Assembly: GCF_001684965.1 (NCBI RefSeq)
Contig: NZ_MAYG01000001.1
Span: forward strand, 2,542,001 to 2,606,000
Source of the DNA: Chryseobacterium arthrosphaerae
GTDB taxonomy: Bacteria > Bacteroidota > Bacteroidia > Flavobacteriales > Weeksellaceae
Direction of reading: 5' to 3'
Length of the DNA stretch: 64,000 nt
Below are positions 17,233 to 25,407 of the stretch, piece by piece; the stretch's first letter is position 1, and every line of letters begins with the position of its first letter. Below the pieces are notes generated by a model. The model saw only the letters and a program-made list of their open reading frames with translations, did no database searches and was not told the origin of the DNA. The position numbers and the translations under genes are program-made.

Positions 17233-20200
17233 AATGAAAAAGGATTAATTGTCTGATACTGCATATAATTGGTATATCCGCCACTAAGCATTTTAAAGCC
17301 CGGTTGTCTGGTGTCTATCAAAAAGTTATTCATATCATGGGCCCAGCGGTCCTGAATGGCATGTCTGAACCAATCGGAATCCTGCCCCATACGCATAGCT
17401 CCCACATTCATATATACAGCTCCCATTCTATACTGAGGTCCTTCTTCTTTCACAAAATTGTTTGGATAAAATTCCCCATTATCACCATATACTCCTTGCC
17501 CTATCTTCTCATTATCTCCGCTATAATCACTTCTGTATCCGGTAAATAAGTTAAACCCGATTCCGAACTGTTTATATCCCAAATGAGCAGAAGCTGTACG
17601 ATAGCTGTCATTTCCATCACCAAGATAAGGAAAACCTTTCTTTAAAGAAAATGGCATCCCATCATTTTCATATCTGAAACTAAAATCACCATGTCTTATC
17701 ATTAATCCTCCTATTCTCTGATCAAATCCACCGCCTCTAAAGGTTGTAGAATAGATGGACAATCCCAGTCTACCATTATCATATCCAATACCTCCGGAGT
17801 ATCTTTTTTCCCAGAATGAAGCTCCGCTGCCTGCTGCCTCAGACTGATTGGCAATGCTGAAACCTGCAGAAATATTCCAGTTCCCTTTTTTATAGGACAT
17901 ATTGAAATTAAGTCCAAGACTGCTACTGTTTCCCAGCGCTATACTAGGGGATATTCCTATACTGAATCCTCCACCCAGATTGACATTAAAGCTCGGCATA
18001 AAAGATCCCATAAAGCCTGCCAGTGCAAAGCCACCTAATGTGCCGACCGGTATTGCATATGGTGCGATAGCTCCCATAACAGCCCCGGTAAATGCACCTC
18101 CCAAAATAGACATTCCGAATTTACCCCAACTCCAGTCACCCGTCTGTATTGCCTGCCCTATATAACTTGCGGCACCGGTAACAGCTCCAATAATGGCACC
18201 GGCAAGAACCGCCAGCCAGAATATCTCACCACTGGGATCGGTATACATCAAAGGATTATTCAGCACATATCCATATCTGTTATAATTTTGTGTATTGAAA
18301 GGATCCTGTATAAAATTATCTACAGACAGGAAGGTATGCAGTTTAGGATCATACATCCTGCCGTTCATATGAATAAGACCTACCTGGAAGAAATGTTCGT
18401 GAGCAGTATATCCACGCTCTATCAGCAGGTCAGGATTTGCTTTTTTAAGATCTATTTTCAGCCCGTTCTTTTCAAGATATACCAGATTTCCCCATGGATC
18501 AAACTGTCTTCTTTCTTCAATTTTTCCTGACCTGTCTGAGATTGCCATAATGGTTCCCTGGTAATCCCTGTGAAGGTAATGCAGCCCCTTGTTTATTGAT
18601 TCGTCATTAGGATCGAAATCTTCAATATAAGCAGCCGGTGCAGAATATGGATCACCTGCGATATATGTTACAATCCTTGTCCGTACAAAAAGAGGAGGAG
18701 TTTTTCCCATAAAGGAGTTTTCAATAATTTCTACTGAAGTATTATCCGAGTAGATCTTATGCCTCATATAGTATGCGAAATCAAGATTGTAGTTATAATC
18801 TGACGATGATCTTGTCTGATGGATATTGTACCCGAATTTTGCCATTTCATTTCCATCCTGCGAAATAGTGACCGGATTTTTAAAGGCATTATAAGATACC
18901 ATCTGAAGCTGATTCACTTTATAATATGCATCCCCCACAGCGTTCAGATTAATTTCTGTTTTTCTATACCTGTTAGTATCTGCATATTTATAATCTCCTA
19001 CGGTACTGTTGTTATCAATTCTTCCAAACGAATCATAGGTCTGGGACTGAACTCCAGCAGGATTACTCCAGGAAACCAGTCTTTGTAAGGTGTCGTATTC
19101 AAAAACCTCATTCCAGCCATTGGCTACAGCCAAATTCTTCCGGCCTTTCAACAGTCCTGTACTTCCTACAAAGCTGTATTCGTTTTCCAGGATAAGTCCT
19201 GAAGTGCTGTTCTTATGTCTTATCTTTTCGATAAAATAATTGTCGTCATAGGTATTGTTGATATCCGTTCCATTTCCGAAATATGCTGAGATCACCTGCC
19301 CTTTTTCATTTACACTTCCTAATTTCCATATTGCATCCCCGTTACCGTCGTTGATGGCTACCAGTAAACCGCAGGAAGCATAAACATTTTCAATAATAAA
19401 AATACTGGAAATGTTGCCGAAAATGGTTTCTTTGGTTTCTTTATTGATCCTTCCCAAAGCATCATAAGTATAATGATTTCTGAAGATTGCTGAGCCATTA
19501 TTTTCTTCACGTTCTGCGACTCTGTAAAAATTATCATACTTGTAGGTATAGGAGTTGTTTACCCCGTCAGAGGTTCCTGTTTCGGAAGCAAGAAGACCCT
19601 GGGCGTTATAATTATAAGTAATCTTGATGTCTGTATTGGCTCCGGAAACTTCTTTCTTGACGGTTCTTCCATACTGATCGTATACAAACACTGTTTTCCC
19701 TTTAGGGTTCTCTTCTTTCAAAAGCTGTCCTAAATTATCATAAACATAGGTATAATCACCCCCTACAGAAGGATCAGACATTTTGGTTTTCTGTCCCCAT
19801 CCGTCCTGTTCTACACTGATGACGTGCCCTGCATAGTTTGTAGATTTCAGACCTCCATTGGCATAGTAAGTATAATTAATTACCCCTCCATTATCTGACA
19901 TTTTAACCTTATTTCCCCATTCATCTTTAGTAATGGTTTGCGTTCGCTGTCCATCTACCACAGTTGCGGATAAACCGTTATAAGATGTGGTAATAATTTT
20001 TCCGGTCGGGAATATATTTTTGACAGGTCTTCCGTACAGGTCATATTCCGTAATCGTCCATTTGCTTGGAGAAACCGTAGAGAAGTAGGGTTCACTTACT
20101 TTGTAAGCCCTGTCCAAAACATCATATTCCGTTCTTTTTTCTATCCATTTACTGTTGATAGAAAGCCCACGTTCAAGACGTTTCCTGCCCCAGTTATCCA

Positions 20201-23200
20201 CTAATGTTTCTTTGGTTGCTCCTGAAGCGTCAACGATTCTTGATCTGATACCATTTATAAAATCTCCTGAAGTAATCCACTCATAGAAATACTCGGTAAC
20301 ATTATTATAAATATCTTTTTCCTGTGCTTTTCTCTGCCAGGTATCGTACCCAAACAATACGGTCTGATTCAGGTGATTGGTTTTGGACAGTAAGATTCCA
20401 AAATTAGACTCATAAGCTAACAAAGTTGAGTTTCCTAAAATATCTGTGGTTTTAATGACAAATCTTCCGGAAGTATCATACTGAGTCTTCTCTATTCTTG
20501 GAGCTATACCAGGTGCAGAAAGGGTTTTCTGGGTATTATTTCCAAACTGGTCATATTCCAGATCTTCGGTAATATAATCTGTATTATTTCCTTTCCTTTT
20601 GGTTTGTGTAACAAGTCCGTTGGTATAAGTGAAAAGCATTTCTTTAGAGAAAACATCTGTTCCTAACGTCTGTGTCTCAGCTTTTTTCACAGGTCTTCCT
20701 ATATAATACTGAGAACCGGTTCCGGTTGGGTTATCTTCATAGTCAATCAGGTTTATTTTTTCACCACCATTGGCTACGATCCTTGTTTTTTTAGGATTAT
20801 TATAGGAATCGTAAATGTCTACATACTGATTGGTCGTCGTCCCTGTCAGATTATCAATTTGCTGGATCTGTGACTGTAAATTGACAAAAACCTTATTAGG
20901 CAACAGCGATGTGGTATAAGTATTAATCGTTTTTGAAACAAAAGAACCCGGAGAATTGAAGTCTGGAGTTTCGCTCATGTAACTCTCTTTAACAGCACCT
21001 CTTTTCTGTGGGTCCTGTAAAGAAACTGCCCATAAAGGCTGAGTTACAGTTCCTCCATACACGGAAGATTTGGCTATTCCTTTAAATCCTATAAAGCCAA
21101 GCCCCTGCAAATTCATTACAGCGCCTTTATATCTGTACTCCTGGATTTTGGTTTCTCCGTTAAAGCTTTTCTCAATTTTTCTTACCAGCTTCATAGACGG
21201 GGCAATATTCAGGTTGATATAAGGATACAACTCGGAAGAATCTCCGGTATAGGTTCCTGAACCGCTCCCGTTATCTATTGCGGTATCATAGGTAATTTCC
21301 GTTACCAGATCATTGGTTTTGATTCTTTTCAAAGTAACATCTATACGGTTATCTTTTTTGAACGAAACATATTTGATCTTATCCCCACCAAAAAAAGCAT
21401 AATCTAAGTTCTGATTGGCAATATTAGGATTATTCAAAAATATCGGTGTCCCTTTATTGATGGCTCCTCCATAGGTAAAATTATTCTGCCAGCCATCTAT
21501 ATAGGCTGAAAAAGTAGGCATACCATTGACATTGCTTCCCATATTGTACTTCACCCCTCCTTTATCTCTGATGCTGTAATTATCTCCATAAGCGAGATAA
21601 GCACCATTCGCGTTGGGTCCTGCTTCCGGCACATTATGCGGAGTCAGGATATCGTGATAGAACAAATCTGCTTTTGCATCTCCGTTGATGTCTGTAAAAG
21701 TATAGTAAGTCTGCTGAAGCATATATCCGCAGATATTACCGCCTGACGGAGCCGGATAACAGGAGTTGATTACCTGAGGCTTAAAATAATTGGTCCCTAT
21801 ATCCCTTACATTTCCCATAAATGTCTCTCCGGAGTTGATTATAAAATACCAGTTGGTAGTTGCATTTTCTATAGGAGTTACCATATCAGTTTTACCATCT
21901 CCATTGAAATCAGCAAGATAACATGGATATTCATTTTTAATAAGGCCGCTGGAAAAAGTTGCTTTTTGAACAAACGCTCCGTTTTTCATTCCATATACAT
22001 AGAGCTGGCCGGGATTGATGATATATAAATCAGCAACACCATCGCCTTCAAAATCGGCAACGTAAATTCTGGAATCTGATTTTACGACATAATTGTATCC
22101 CAGAGTAGCCGGTGTCTGTACACTGGAATTATTAGGATCCAGTTTCAGTAAAAAAACCTGGGAAATATCAATCGTTGTACCCTGTGTACAGCAATCCGGC
22201 GGTGGTCTGTTGGCATCTGTACTTTGTTTCGCAGGACCACAGTAATAGGTCTGGGATACGGAGTAAGGACGAACTACAGCCAGAATATCAGATACTCCGT
22301 CTCCATCAAAATCTCCTGTGAGATAAGTCTTGGGGATTCTGGTATTGTAGGTATTACTTCCGTTAATAACAATACATCTTTCATTCAAAGCAGTCGGAAA
22401 TCTGTAAGAATTTGTGAATACCAGCTCAAGCGAGCTGGTATTGCTGCTCGAAGTATAATTGTTTATTTTTATAATCTCATCATCAGTAACAGGGGTCGTA
22501 TTGTCAGCAATTACCGTAGTTACTGCATCCAGATTATAAAATTTATTATTGGGCAGTACTAATTTCGTTGAAAAAATATTCGTGAATTTTTCTACATTAA
22601 TCAGGGTGCCCGTTACATTGGAACTGGAATTGGTCAACTGACTGGAATTGAATCTGTAAAGCTGATCCCTGGAATTAGGATAAGTCATAAAATCTATCGA
22701 ACTGTCATTATCGAAATATCCCGAAGTATACTGCCAGTTGTTTCTGTCGTAAGCCGGAGAAACGCTCGTTATTGTTTTTGAATTATTGGTAATTCCGTTA
22801 TCTGTAGTGTCATATTCTAAAATAACAGGTTTAATACTTTCATTACTCCCGTTATACTCCTGAACAGATACAAGTCTTTCGTAATTTAAAGACGTTACAT
22901 TATAGGTAAGCTGGTATTTTCTGAAAAGCTGTCCGTTGCCCGTTACCTCTATCCGGTCCAGTTTTCTGTGTGAATAAATATCCCGGGAACCAAAAATATA
23001 AGCCTGGTCTGTTCTGGCAGCATCTTTATAGTAAAACTTTATTTTATTCGGACTGTCATTAGGATTAATGGCTGCATTATTCCCGTATTCTATCGTCTGA
23101 ACATAAATATAATTATTGAAACTGTCGTAGGTAAACCGGATTCTGTTTTGCTGGGCATCTTCTATATAATTGATTTTCCATTCAAAGCTGTTCATTCCCA

Positions 23201-23705
23201 AAAAGCCACTCGGTCCTCCGTATTTGGCGGTTTTACCGTCTGGATAATATACCATAAAATATTCCGGCCCATTGGCTACATTACCATGCGAAACTATTTT
23301 AATATTGGAATACGTTTCCGTCTGATACTCTGCTCCGTCTGCTCCATAAGTTCCGGATTTTAAGAGAAGCCTCTGCCCGTCAAACGCAAACCTGTCCTTA
23401 TCATTATAGTCTACCCCGTCAATAATCCCGTCATGAAACTTTGTAGATGGTATTCTTGTAATAGATGATATCCCTGCAATATTCCATCCCCATCCTGCAA
23501 GGCCATTGCCGCTCTGGCTGGAATACGCTAAAGAAATCCCCGGTACCATATCTTTGATTCCCGGAAGATTGGCAATAGGTATTGTATAATTAGCAGCTCC
23601 CGATGAAGAAACAGACAAATCACCAGGTGTCTGACCTACAGATTGTCCGTTGAATAACCCTGATATAAAAAGCAAGGTTATTAAAAAGTAGATTCTGATT
23701 CTCAT
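17226..23705 (-). CDS. secreted SpvB/FG-GAP/RHS protein with polymorphic toxin type 23-like C-terminus
   Basis: 2159 residues. Sec signal peptide MRIRIYFLITLLFISGLFNG. Residues about 30-250 match the SpvB/TcaC N-terminal region (IPIANLPGIKDMVPGISLAY, GLAGWGWNIAGISSITR). Then come FG-GAP/VCBS-like acidic loops near 465 (DFDGDGVSD), 551 (DFEGDGVAD), 605 (DFNGDGKTD) and 671 (DINGDAKAD). Residues about 900-1780 carry many YD/RHS repeats (YDxxGR, YDxLGR). The RHS core end is GYVLNNPLMYTDPSGE near 1813. After it come a Gly/Ala-rich hydrophobic stretch (to about 1900) and a C-terminal domain with RIGGLMIRHGDFSFRYENDG, which resembles polymorphic toxin type 23 (Ntox23), a predicted RNase. In known RHS toxins the shell encloses the toxic tip. 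Operon: 15 bases after the T9SS-tail gene and overlapping the next gene. Confidence 0.85.
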   Translation of the reverse strand: MRIRIYFLITLLFISGLFNGQSVGQTPGDLSVSSSGAANYTIPIANLPGIKDMVPGISLAYSSQSGNGLAGWGWNIAGISSITRIPSTKFHDGIIDGVDYNDKDRFAFDGQRLLLKSGTYGADGAEYQTETYSNIKIVSHGNVANGPEYFMVYYPDGKTAKYGGPSGFLGMNSFEWKINYIEDAQQNRIRFTYDSFNNYIYVQTIEYGNNAAINPNDSPNKIKFYYKDAARTDQAYIFGSRDIYSHRKLDRIEVTGNGQLFRKYQLTYNVTSLNYERLVSVQEYNGSNESIKPVILEYDTTDNGITNNSKTITSVSPAYDRNNWQYTSGYFDNDSSIDFMTYPNSRDQLYRFNSSQLTNSSSNVTGTLINVEKFTNIFSTKLVLPNNKFYNLDAVTTVIADNTTPVTDDEIIKINNYTSSSNTSSLELVFTNSYRFPTALNERCIVINGSNTYNTRIPKTYLTGDFDGDGVSDILAVVRPYSVSQTYYCGPAKQSTDANRPPPDCCTQGTTIDISQVFLLKLDPNNSSVQTPATLGYNYVVKSDSRIYVADFEGDGVADLYIINPGQLYVYGMKNGAFVQKATFSSGLIKNEYPCYLADFNGDGKTDMVTPIENATTNWYFIINSGETFMGNVRDIGTNYFKPQVINSCYPAPSGGNICGYMLQQTYYTFTDINGDAKADLFYHDILTPHNVPEAGPNANGAYLAYGDNYSIRDKGGVKYNMGSNVNGMPTFSAYIDGWQNNFTYGGAINKGTPIFLNNPNIANQNLDYAFFGGDKIKYVSFKKDNRIDVTLKRIKTNDLVTEITYDTAIDNGSGSGTYTGDSSELYPYINLNIAPSMKLVRKIEKSFNGETKIQEYRYKGAVMNLQGLGFIGFKGIAKSSVYGGTVTQPLWAVSLQDPQKRGAVKESYMSETPDFNSPGSFVSKTINTYTTSLLPNKVFVNLQSQIQQIDNLTGTTTNQYVDIYDSYNNPKKTRIVANGGEKINLIDYEDNPTGTGSQYYIGRPVKKAETQTLGTDVFSKEMLFTYTNGLVTQTKRKGNNTDYITEDLEYDQFGNNTQKTLSAPGIAPRIEKTQYDTSGRFVIKTTDILGNSTLLAYESNFGILLSKTNHLNQTVLFGYDTWQRKAQEKDIYNNVTEYFYEWITSGDFINGIRSRIVDASGATKETLVDNWGRKRLERGLSINSKWIEKRTEYDVLDRAYKVSEPYFSTVSPSKWTITEYDLYGRPVKNIFPTGKIITTSYNGLSATVVDGQRTQTITKDEWGNKVKMSDNGGVINYTYYANGGLKSTNYAGHVISVEQDGWGQKTKMSDPSVGGDYTYVYDNLGQLLKEENPKGKTVFVYDQYGRTVKKEVSGANTDIKITYNYNAQGLLASETGTSDGVNNSYTYKYDNFYRVAEREENNGSAIFRNHYTYDALGRINKETKETIFGNISSIFIIENVYASCGLLVAINDGNGDAIWKLGSVNEKGQVISAYFGNGTDINNTYDDNYFIEKIRHKNSTSGLILENEYSFVGSTGLLKGRKNLAVANGWNEVFEYDTLQRLVSWSNPAGVQSQTYDSFGRIDNNSTVGDYKYADTNRYRKTEINLNAVGDAYYKVNQLQMVSYNAFKNPVTISQDGNEMAKFGYNIHQTRSSSDYNYNLDFAYYMRHKIYSDNTSVEIIENSFMGKTPPLFVRTRIVTYIAGDPYSAPAAYIEDFDPNDESINKGLHYLHRDYQGTIMAISDRSGKIEERRQFDPWGNLVYLEKNGLKIDLKKANPDLLIERGYTAHEHFFQVGLIHMNGRMYDPKLHTFLSVDNFIQDPFNTQNYNRYGYVLNNPLMYTDPSGEIFWLAVLAGAIIGAVTGAASYIGQAIQTGDWSWGKFGMSILGGAFTGAVMGAIAPYAIPVGTLGGFALAGFMGSFMPSFNVNLGGGFSIGISPSIALGNSSSLGLNFNMSYKKGNWNISAGFSIANQSEAAGSGASFWEKRYSGGIGYDNGRLGLSIYSTTFRGGGFDQRIGGLMIRHGDFSFRYENDGMPFSLKKGFPYLGDGNDSYRTASAHLGYKQFGIGFNLFTGYRSDYSGDNEKIGQGVYGDNGEFYPNNFVKEEGPQYRMGAVYMNVGAMRMGQDSDWFRHAIQDRWAHDMNNFLIDTRQPGFKMLSGGYTNYMQYQTINPFSLW

Positions 23706-23720
23706 GTTGTGTGATGTTGG

Positions 23721-24158
23721 TTATTGTTTCAAGATCTTGTAAGTAAGTTTTTCTCCGCTGTTCAGATGAAAAACCACAACGTACATTCCTATCGGATGTT
23801 CTGAAAGATCCAATAAGATCTTATTCTCTCTCCTGTCAAAAGGAAGCTCCCGGTACTGGGTAAAATTATAGGCAACAAATTCCACTTTTTGAATCATTTT
23901 GCCTAATTCAGCAGACCAGACCAGATTTACTTTACCTTTTGTAGGGTTTGGATAAATTTTAACCTGGTATTCCTCGGGAGGAAACTCTTTTTGGGTGATC
24001 CGTTGCTCGGTCATTGCATTCTTAAGAGCGACACACATTGCACAATACTTCCTTACAATCTGATTTCCGCCACTTTCATATTCAAATGTGAGCGTCTGTG
24101 ACTTTATCCCTCCTATTGAAACCAATAAGAAAAGAAATAACGATAAAAATTTTCCCAT
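23721..24158 (-). CDS. small protein with T9SS type A sorting domain
   Basis: 145 residues. Signal peptide (residues 1-20, ending IKS-Q), a short middle with CAMC at 39-42, then an about 75-residue C-terminal domain with YQVKIYPNPTKGKVNLVW and the closing GEKLTYKILKQ. These are the marks of the type IX secretion sorting domain used by Bacteroidota to export proteins through the outer membrane. Almost nothing is left besides the sorting domain. It is the first gene of the RHS toxin operon, 15 bases before it; since the RHS protein has no recognisable T9SS tail, this protein may assist its export or surface attachment. Confidence 0.82.
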   Translation of the reverse strand: MGKFLSLFLFLLVSIGGIKSQTLTFEYESGGNQIVRKYCAMCVALKNAMTEQRITQKEFPPEEYQVKIYPNPTKGKVNLVWSAELGKMIQKVEFVAYNFTQYRELPFDRRENKILLDLSEHPIGMYVVVFHLNSGEKLTYKILKQ

Positions 24159-24256
24159 AAGTTTTGTTTAGATTATTAGTATATACAAAAATCCAGAAAA
24201 CAAATCAGCTGCGAAAGGACAATACATCCTGAACCGCAAGGTCACATCAGATTAAT

Positions 24257-24299
24257 TATCTAAAAAATAACTATTATTTATTTTTTTTAGATATTTTTG
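24257..24299 (+). promoter_or_regulatory. promoter and operator-like inverted repeat of the XRE-type regulator
   Basis: Perfect 11-bp arms TATCTAAAAAA / TTTTTTAGATA (24257-24267 and 24283-24293) with a 15-base spacer; the second arm runs into TATTTTTG (24292-24299), an exact -7 box for ATG 24320. The arrangement fits autoregulation and control of the divergent toxin operon. Confidence 0.55.
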
Positions 24300-24319
24300 A
24301 TAATAAAACACTAATTCAC

Positions 24320-25285
24320 ATGAAAAATTATCAGAAAAACCTCTTTGATCTGTTATTAAAAGAATCCGGAGGAAAAAAGAATCTGGTAGATGTAATGATT
24401 GATAAGCTGGCACTTTCTAATGACACAGCTTACAGAAGAATCAGCGGGAAGAGCCATATTACTTTGAACGAAGGAATTTCCCTTGCGTCGCATTTTGGAA
24501 TATCACTGGACCTCATCCATTCTTCCCATCAGAATAATGTTGTTTTAAACAAGACGCATGATATCTATAATATGGATGACCTGGAAATGTATTTTGAATC
24601 TTCTATCAGGAATCTTCAGAAAGTAAAGAATAAACCGGATGTTGAATTTATTTATGCAGCCAAGGATATTCCTCTATTTTATTTTATGAGGTTTGAAAAT
24701 CTCAGAAAGTTTAAAATCTATGCGTGGCTGAAACTGATGGATGTTGCTTTTTTCTCACAGAGAATAAACTTTGAAAATTTTGAAATCCCGGAAAACATTA
24801 CCCGGAAAGCCATTCTGCTGTCTGAAGCTTATAATGATGTCAGCTCTACTGAGATTTGGAGCAATGTTACCATTTATACCCTCCTTGAACAGATTATTTA
24901 TTTTCACCAGCTCGAGCTGATTACAACTGACAGTGCCTTAAAGATTTGCAAAGAGATCGTGGAAATGCTAAACCTGATTGAGGAAAAAATAATCACCGAA
25001 CAGAAAACGCCTTTCAAACTATACCAAAACGACCTTCTCATCATGAATAATAGTGTTTTCATCAGGTTTTCAGATCAGAAAATGCTATTTTTACCTTACA
25101 ACATCCTGAGTTATTACTACACGTTAGACGAAAGGGTTTGTAGAAACTATGAAAAAAGCCTTGAATTGATTCTCAAAAACTCCGAATTACTTTCTGCCAA
25201 TAATAAAGCCCGATATATTTTTTTCAATAAAATGTATAAAAAAATTGAAGAAATAAAAAAATTATTACAGAACTACGATCAATAA
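24320..25285 (+). CDS. XRE-like helix-turn-helix regulator with large helical C-terminal domain
   Basis: 321 residues. Residues about 20-75 read as a helix-turn-helix: VMIDKLALSNDTAYRRISGK, then LNEGISLASHFGISLDLI. This matches a Bacteroidota group of regulators with an N-terminal lambda-repressor-like domain and a long helical C-terminus (about residues 85-320), probably for sensing or dimerisation. Divergent from the RHS toxin operon with a 160-base shared region carrying an 11-bp inverted repeat. No signal peptide. Control of the toxin operon is inferred from position only. Confidence 0.72.
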   Translation: MKNYQKNLFDLLLKESGGKKNLVDVMIDKLALSNDTAYRRISGKSHITLNEGISLASHFGISLDLIHSSHQNNVVLNKTHDIYNMDDLEMYFESSIRNLQKVKNKPDVEFIYAAKDIPLFYFMRFENLRKFKIYAWLKLMDVAFFSQRINFENFEIPENITRKAILLSEAYNDVSSTEIWSNVTIYTLLEQIIYFHQLELITTDSALKICKEIVEMLNLIEEKIITEQKTPFKLYQNDLLIMNNSVFIRFSDQKMLFLPYNILSYYYTLDERVCRNYEKSLELILKNSELLSANNKARYIFFNKMYKKIEEIKKLLQNYDQ

Positions 25286-25379
25286 TAAGCTTACTCTCCA
25301 TTACAAAGAATACTGTTCAGAGGGATTAAAATTAATCAAAGTTTAACCTAAAAAATACGGTAAAATCTGTACGAATTAT

Positions 25380-25387
25380 TATTTTTG
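25380..25387 (+). promoter_or_regulatory. -7 element of the ppk1-ppx operon
   Basis: TATTTTTG, exact TAnnTTTG match, 20 bases upstream of the ppk1 ATG. No TTG is found at the usual -33 spacing. Confidence 0.5.
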
Positions 25388-25407
25388 GTAAAATATACAC
25401 ATTTAGA

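Noticed and set aside
17226..23705. CRISPR array or DNA-level tandem repeat in the long RHS gene
   Set aside because: The repeats are degenerate protein motifs (YDxxGR), not identical DNA repeats with spacers.
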